Assembly: GCA_003402345.1 (NCBI GenBank)
Contig: QFXH01000014.1
Span: 1-48,655, forward strand
Direction of reading: 5' to 3'
Origin: Candidatus Nitrotoga sp. MKT
Lineage (GTDB): Bacteria > Pseudomonadota > Gammaproteobacteria > Burkholderiales > Gallionellaceae
Length of the DNA: 48,655 nucleotides
The position numbers and the translations under genes are program-made. This document shows positions 47,612 through 48,655 of the stretch, one piece after another. Each line of letters starts with the position of its first letter. Position 1 is the first letter of the stretch. The notes under the pieces were generated by a model. That model did no database searches. It was not told the DNA's origin and saw only the letters and a list, made by a program, of their open reading frames with translations.

Positions 47612-47950
47612 TTACCCGGATTGCGCAAGGGGAAAATTTATTTTACATGCTAATAAACACATGATTGTTGATGCAACGCTGTAACCAAAATCGTTAATAA
47701 GGGTGAGCCATGCAAAGTTGGGATTCCATCTCGTAAGCCACCATGAGAAAACATCTACGATCAAAAAGCCAAAGGAAATGGCAATGGCTGAAATCTTCAA
47801 TTATCTCGGGACGCCTACCGTAAAGCTGACAATAAATCCCACAAAAAAGAAAATGAAGCTGATCCCGAATAAATGGATGTGCGACGATCTGGTCAATGTT
47901 TGAATGCTTGCGCCTTTGTTGATCTTGACTACTTTTTTAACCCACCCTGT
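47612..47950 (-). pseudogene. Membrane protein gene with in-frame TAA
   Basis: One minus-strand frame, with no start codon found, reads GWVKKVVKINKGASIQTLTR and then HIHLFGISFIFFFVGFIVSF up to TVGVPR. A TAA follows (47801-47803), and the same frame goes on LKISAIAISFGFLIVDVFSW to CKINFPLAQSG. Two or more membrane helices are visible on each side of the stop. A single nonsense change (probably from a Trp codon) plus loss of the N-terminus would explain it. The downstream half can start at TTG 47800 as a 62-residue frame. The family function is not known to me. Confidence 0.5.
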
Positions 47951-47992
47951 TTATTCTTATTTATTACCTTATTTATTCCTCCCGCCAGGCCA

Positions 47993-48042
47993 AGCGTGAG
48001 TGAGAGGTTGGGCTTCATTTCTTCAGCCCAACCTCTCACGCT
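47993..48042. repeat. Strong palindrome
   Basis: TGAGAGGTTGGGCT (48001-48014) pairs perfectly with AGCCCAACCTCTCA (48025-48038) around 10 bases, and AGCG (47993-47996) pairs with CGCT (48039-48042) past a 4-base bulge. It may be a dispersed palindromic unit or a bidirectional terminator. A weaker relative with GTTGGGCTTCA lies at about 21914. Confidence 0.65.
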
Positions 48043-48170
48043 ACCGCGCTATTGAAGCATATAATGCGATGTAGTAGACTTTTACTTTTACTTGGATCGA
48101 AATATCGGGTGGGTCATAGTGGCCCGGGAAAACCGGCTCCGAATACGATGCAGAAGAAAGGTGGGCAATC

Positions 48171-48452
48171 ATGAGCAAGCGCTTCCGAAATTGGGCTGAG
48201 ACCTGGATTGAGGATAACATCCTTCATGGCGGTAATCCCGACATCGAGAACTACGATGCGCGGGCAAGACGGCTGATGGATGAAATGTACGCCGCGGCTG
48301 CTGCGGCCAACTTCTCAGACTTCGAGACCGCAGAGGAGCGGAAGCACCTTGCACCCCTGGTTTTGGCGAAGGTCTCGGACGACACCGATTTCGACTATGA
48401 TACATTTACGCTCAAGTATCTACTGGCGGCGGAGTTTGAAGACGGCGACTGA
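48171..48452 (+). CDS. Hypothetical acidic protein
   Basis: The 93 residues start MSKRFRNWAETWIEDNILHG behind a good ribosome binding site (AAAGGTGG). The product is acidic, without signal peptide or membrane helix, and has an Ala-rich helix (DEMYAAAAAANFSD) and an acidic end (AAEFEDGD). I do not recognise it; the WIEDN segment faintly recalls small rhizobial DUF768 proteins, which I cannot check. Its GC-rich codon use differs from the AT-rich flank, suggesting transfer. Confidence 0.6.
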   Translation: MSKRFRNWAETWIEDNILHGGNPDIENYDARARRLMDEMYAAAAAANFSDFETAEERKHLAPLVLAKVSDDTDFDYDTFTLKYLLAAEFEDGD

Positions 48453-48655
48453 ACCCCGCCCGTCCGACTTACTCACATCGGTTCACCAACGCATTCAGGA
48501 TGGTTCATGGAAAACTTGGAATCAATGGGGGTCTTGACCCTGAGGTCTCCCCACAAAACCCCGTTGCATTTCAATAAACTAGGGCGTACTGTCCGCACCA
48601 AAACAGCACATGCAAGGCAGGTTATTTGTCTCTTCCGTAGCGTCCAAACTGCGAA
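48453..48655. other. Noncoding right end of window
   Basis: There is no gene that I can support. A short inverted repeat GGGTC-tt-GACCC lies near 48530-48541. A gene could start beyond the window. Confidence 0.4.

Noticed and set aside
47703-47903. 66-codon plus-strand frame
   Set aside because: It is antisense to the membrane-protein pseudogene, which has much better coding character.

Overview
The window is a chromosomal segment of a betaproteobacterium. The evidence is the conserved gene order: mreB-mreC-mreD-mrdA-rodA-rlpA divergent from gatC-gatA-gatB, mnmA-purB next to tsaD/plsY/folB/tyrS, and argD-argF-argG upstream of ppnP and yajQ. A member of Nitrosomonadales/Gallionellaceae (for example a Nitrotoga-like organism) would fit this order and the moderate base composition, but the genus is an inference.

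Layout. 1-490: 3' part of an IS481-type transposase and a hairpin. 567-6827: housekeeping genes for purine synthesis (purB), tRNA modification (mnmA, tsaD), phospholipid synthesis (plsY), folate synthesis (folB) and tyrosyl-tRNA synthetase (tyrS). 6970-8458: a small accessory patch with a 2-oxoglutarate/Fe(II) oxygenase between imperfect direct repeats, then small unknown or broken genes. 8455-15081: the elongasome and cell-shape cluster, whose products jointly build the lateral wall. 15193-18419: gatCAB, the amidotransferase for Gln-tRNA/Asn-tRNA. 18903-22086: a heavily eroded integrative element at the 3' end of tRNA-Ser(UGA). It holds an integrase reduced to its two ends, an intact mazEF-like toxin-antitoxin pair, a second pair in which the toxin is decapitated but the antitoxin is intact, the last 21 codons of an ABC exporter and a possible group II intron tail. 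22087-26308: a DUF4145 protein, mutY and an AsmA-family protein.

26690-28595 is the most distinctive locus. A Tat-exported ferritin-like protein is followed at once by an exported amicyanin-type cupredoxin. A structured inverted repeat and a SufR-like regulator with a cysteine cluster come next, and a palindrome lies just before the first gene. A 180-bp MITE-like element sits exactly at the regulator's stop codon. 28783-42018 is a minus-strand run of envelope genes: a Gcr-type 'site-specific recombinase' membrane protein, a second AsmA protein and a giant cyclic beta-1,2-glucan synthase (about 2,900 residues). 42429-43175 holds a small Cys-rich lipoprotein gene with an internal TGA and a frameshifted IS200/IS605 transposase. 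43187-47548 carries yajQ, ppnP and the arginine genes argG, argF and argD. The right end has a membrane-protein pseudogene with an in-frame TAA, a strong palindrome and one unrecognised small gene.

All calls come from reading the sequence and from knowledge of families. No database search was run.
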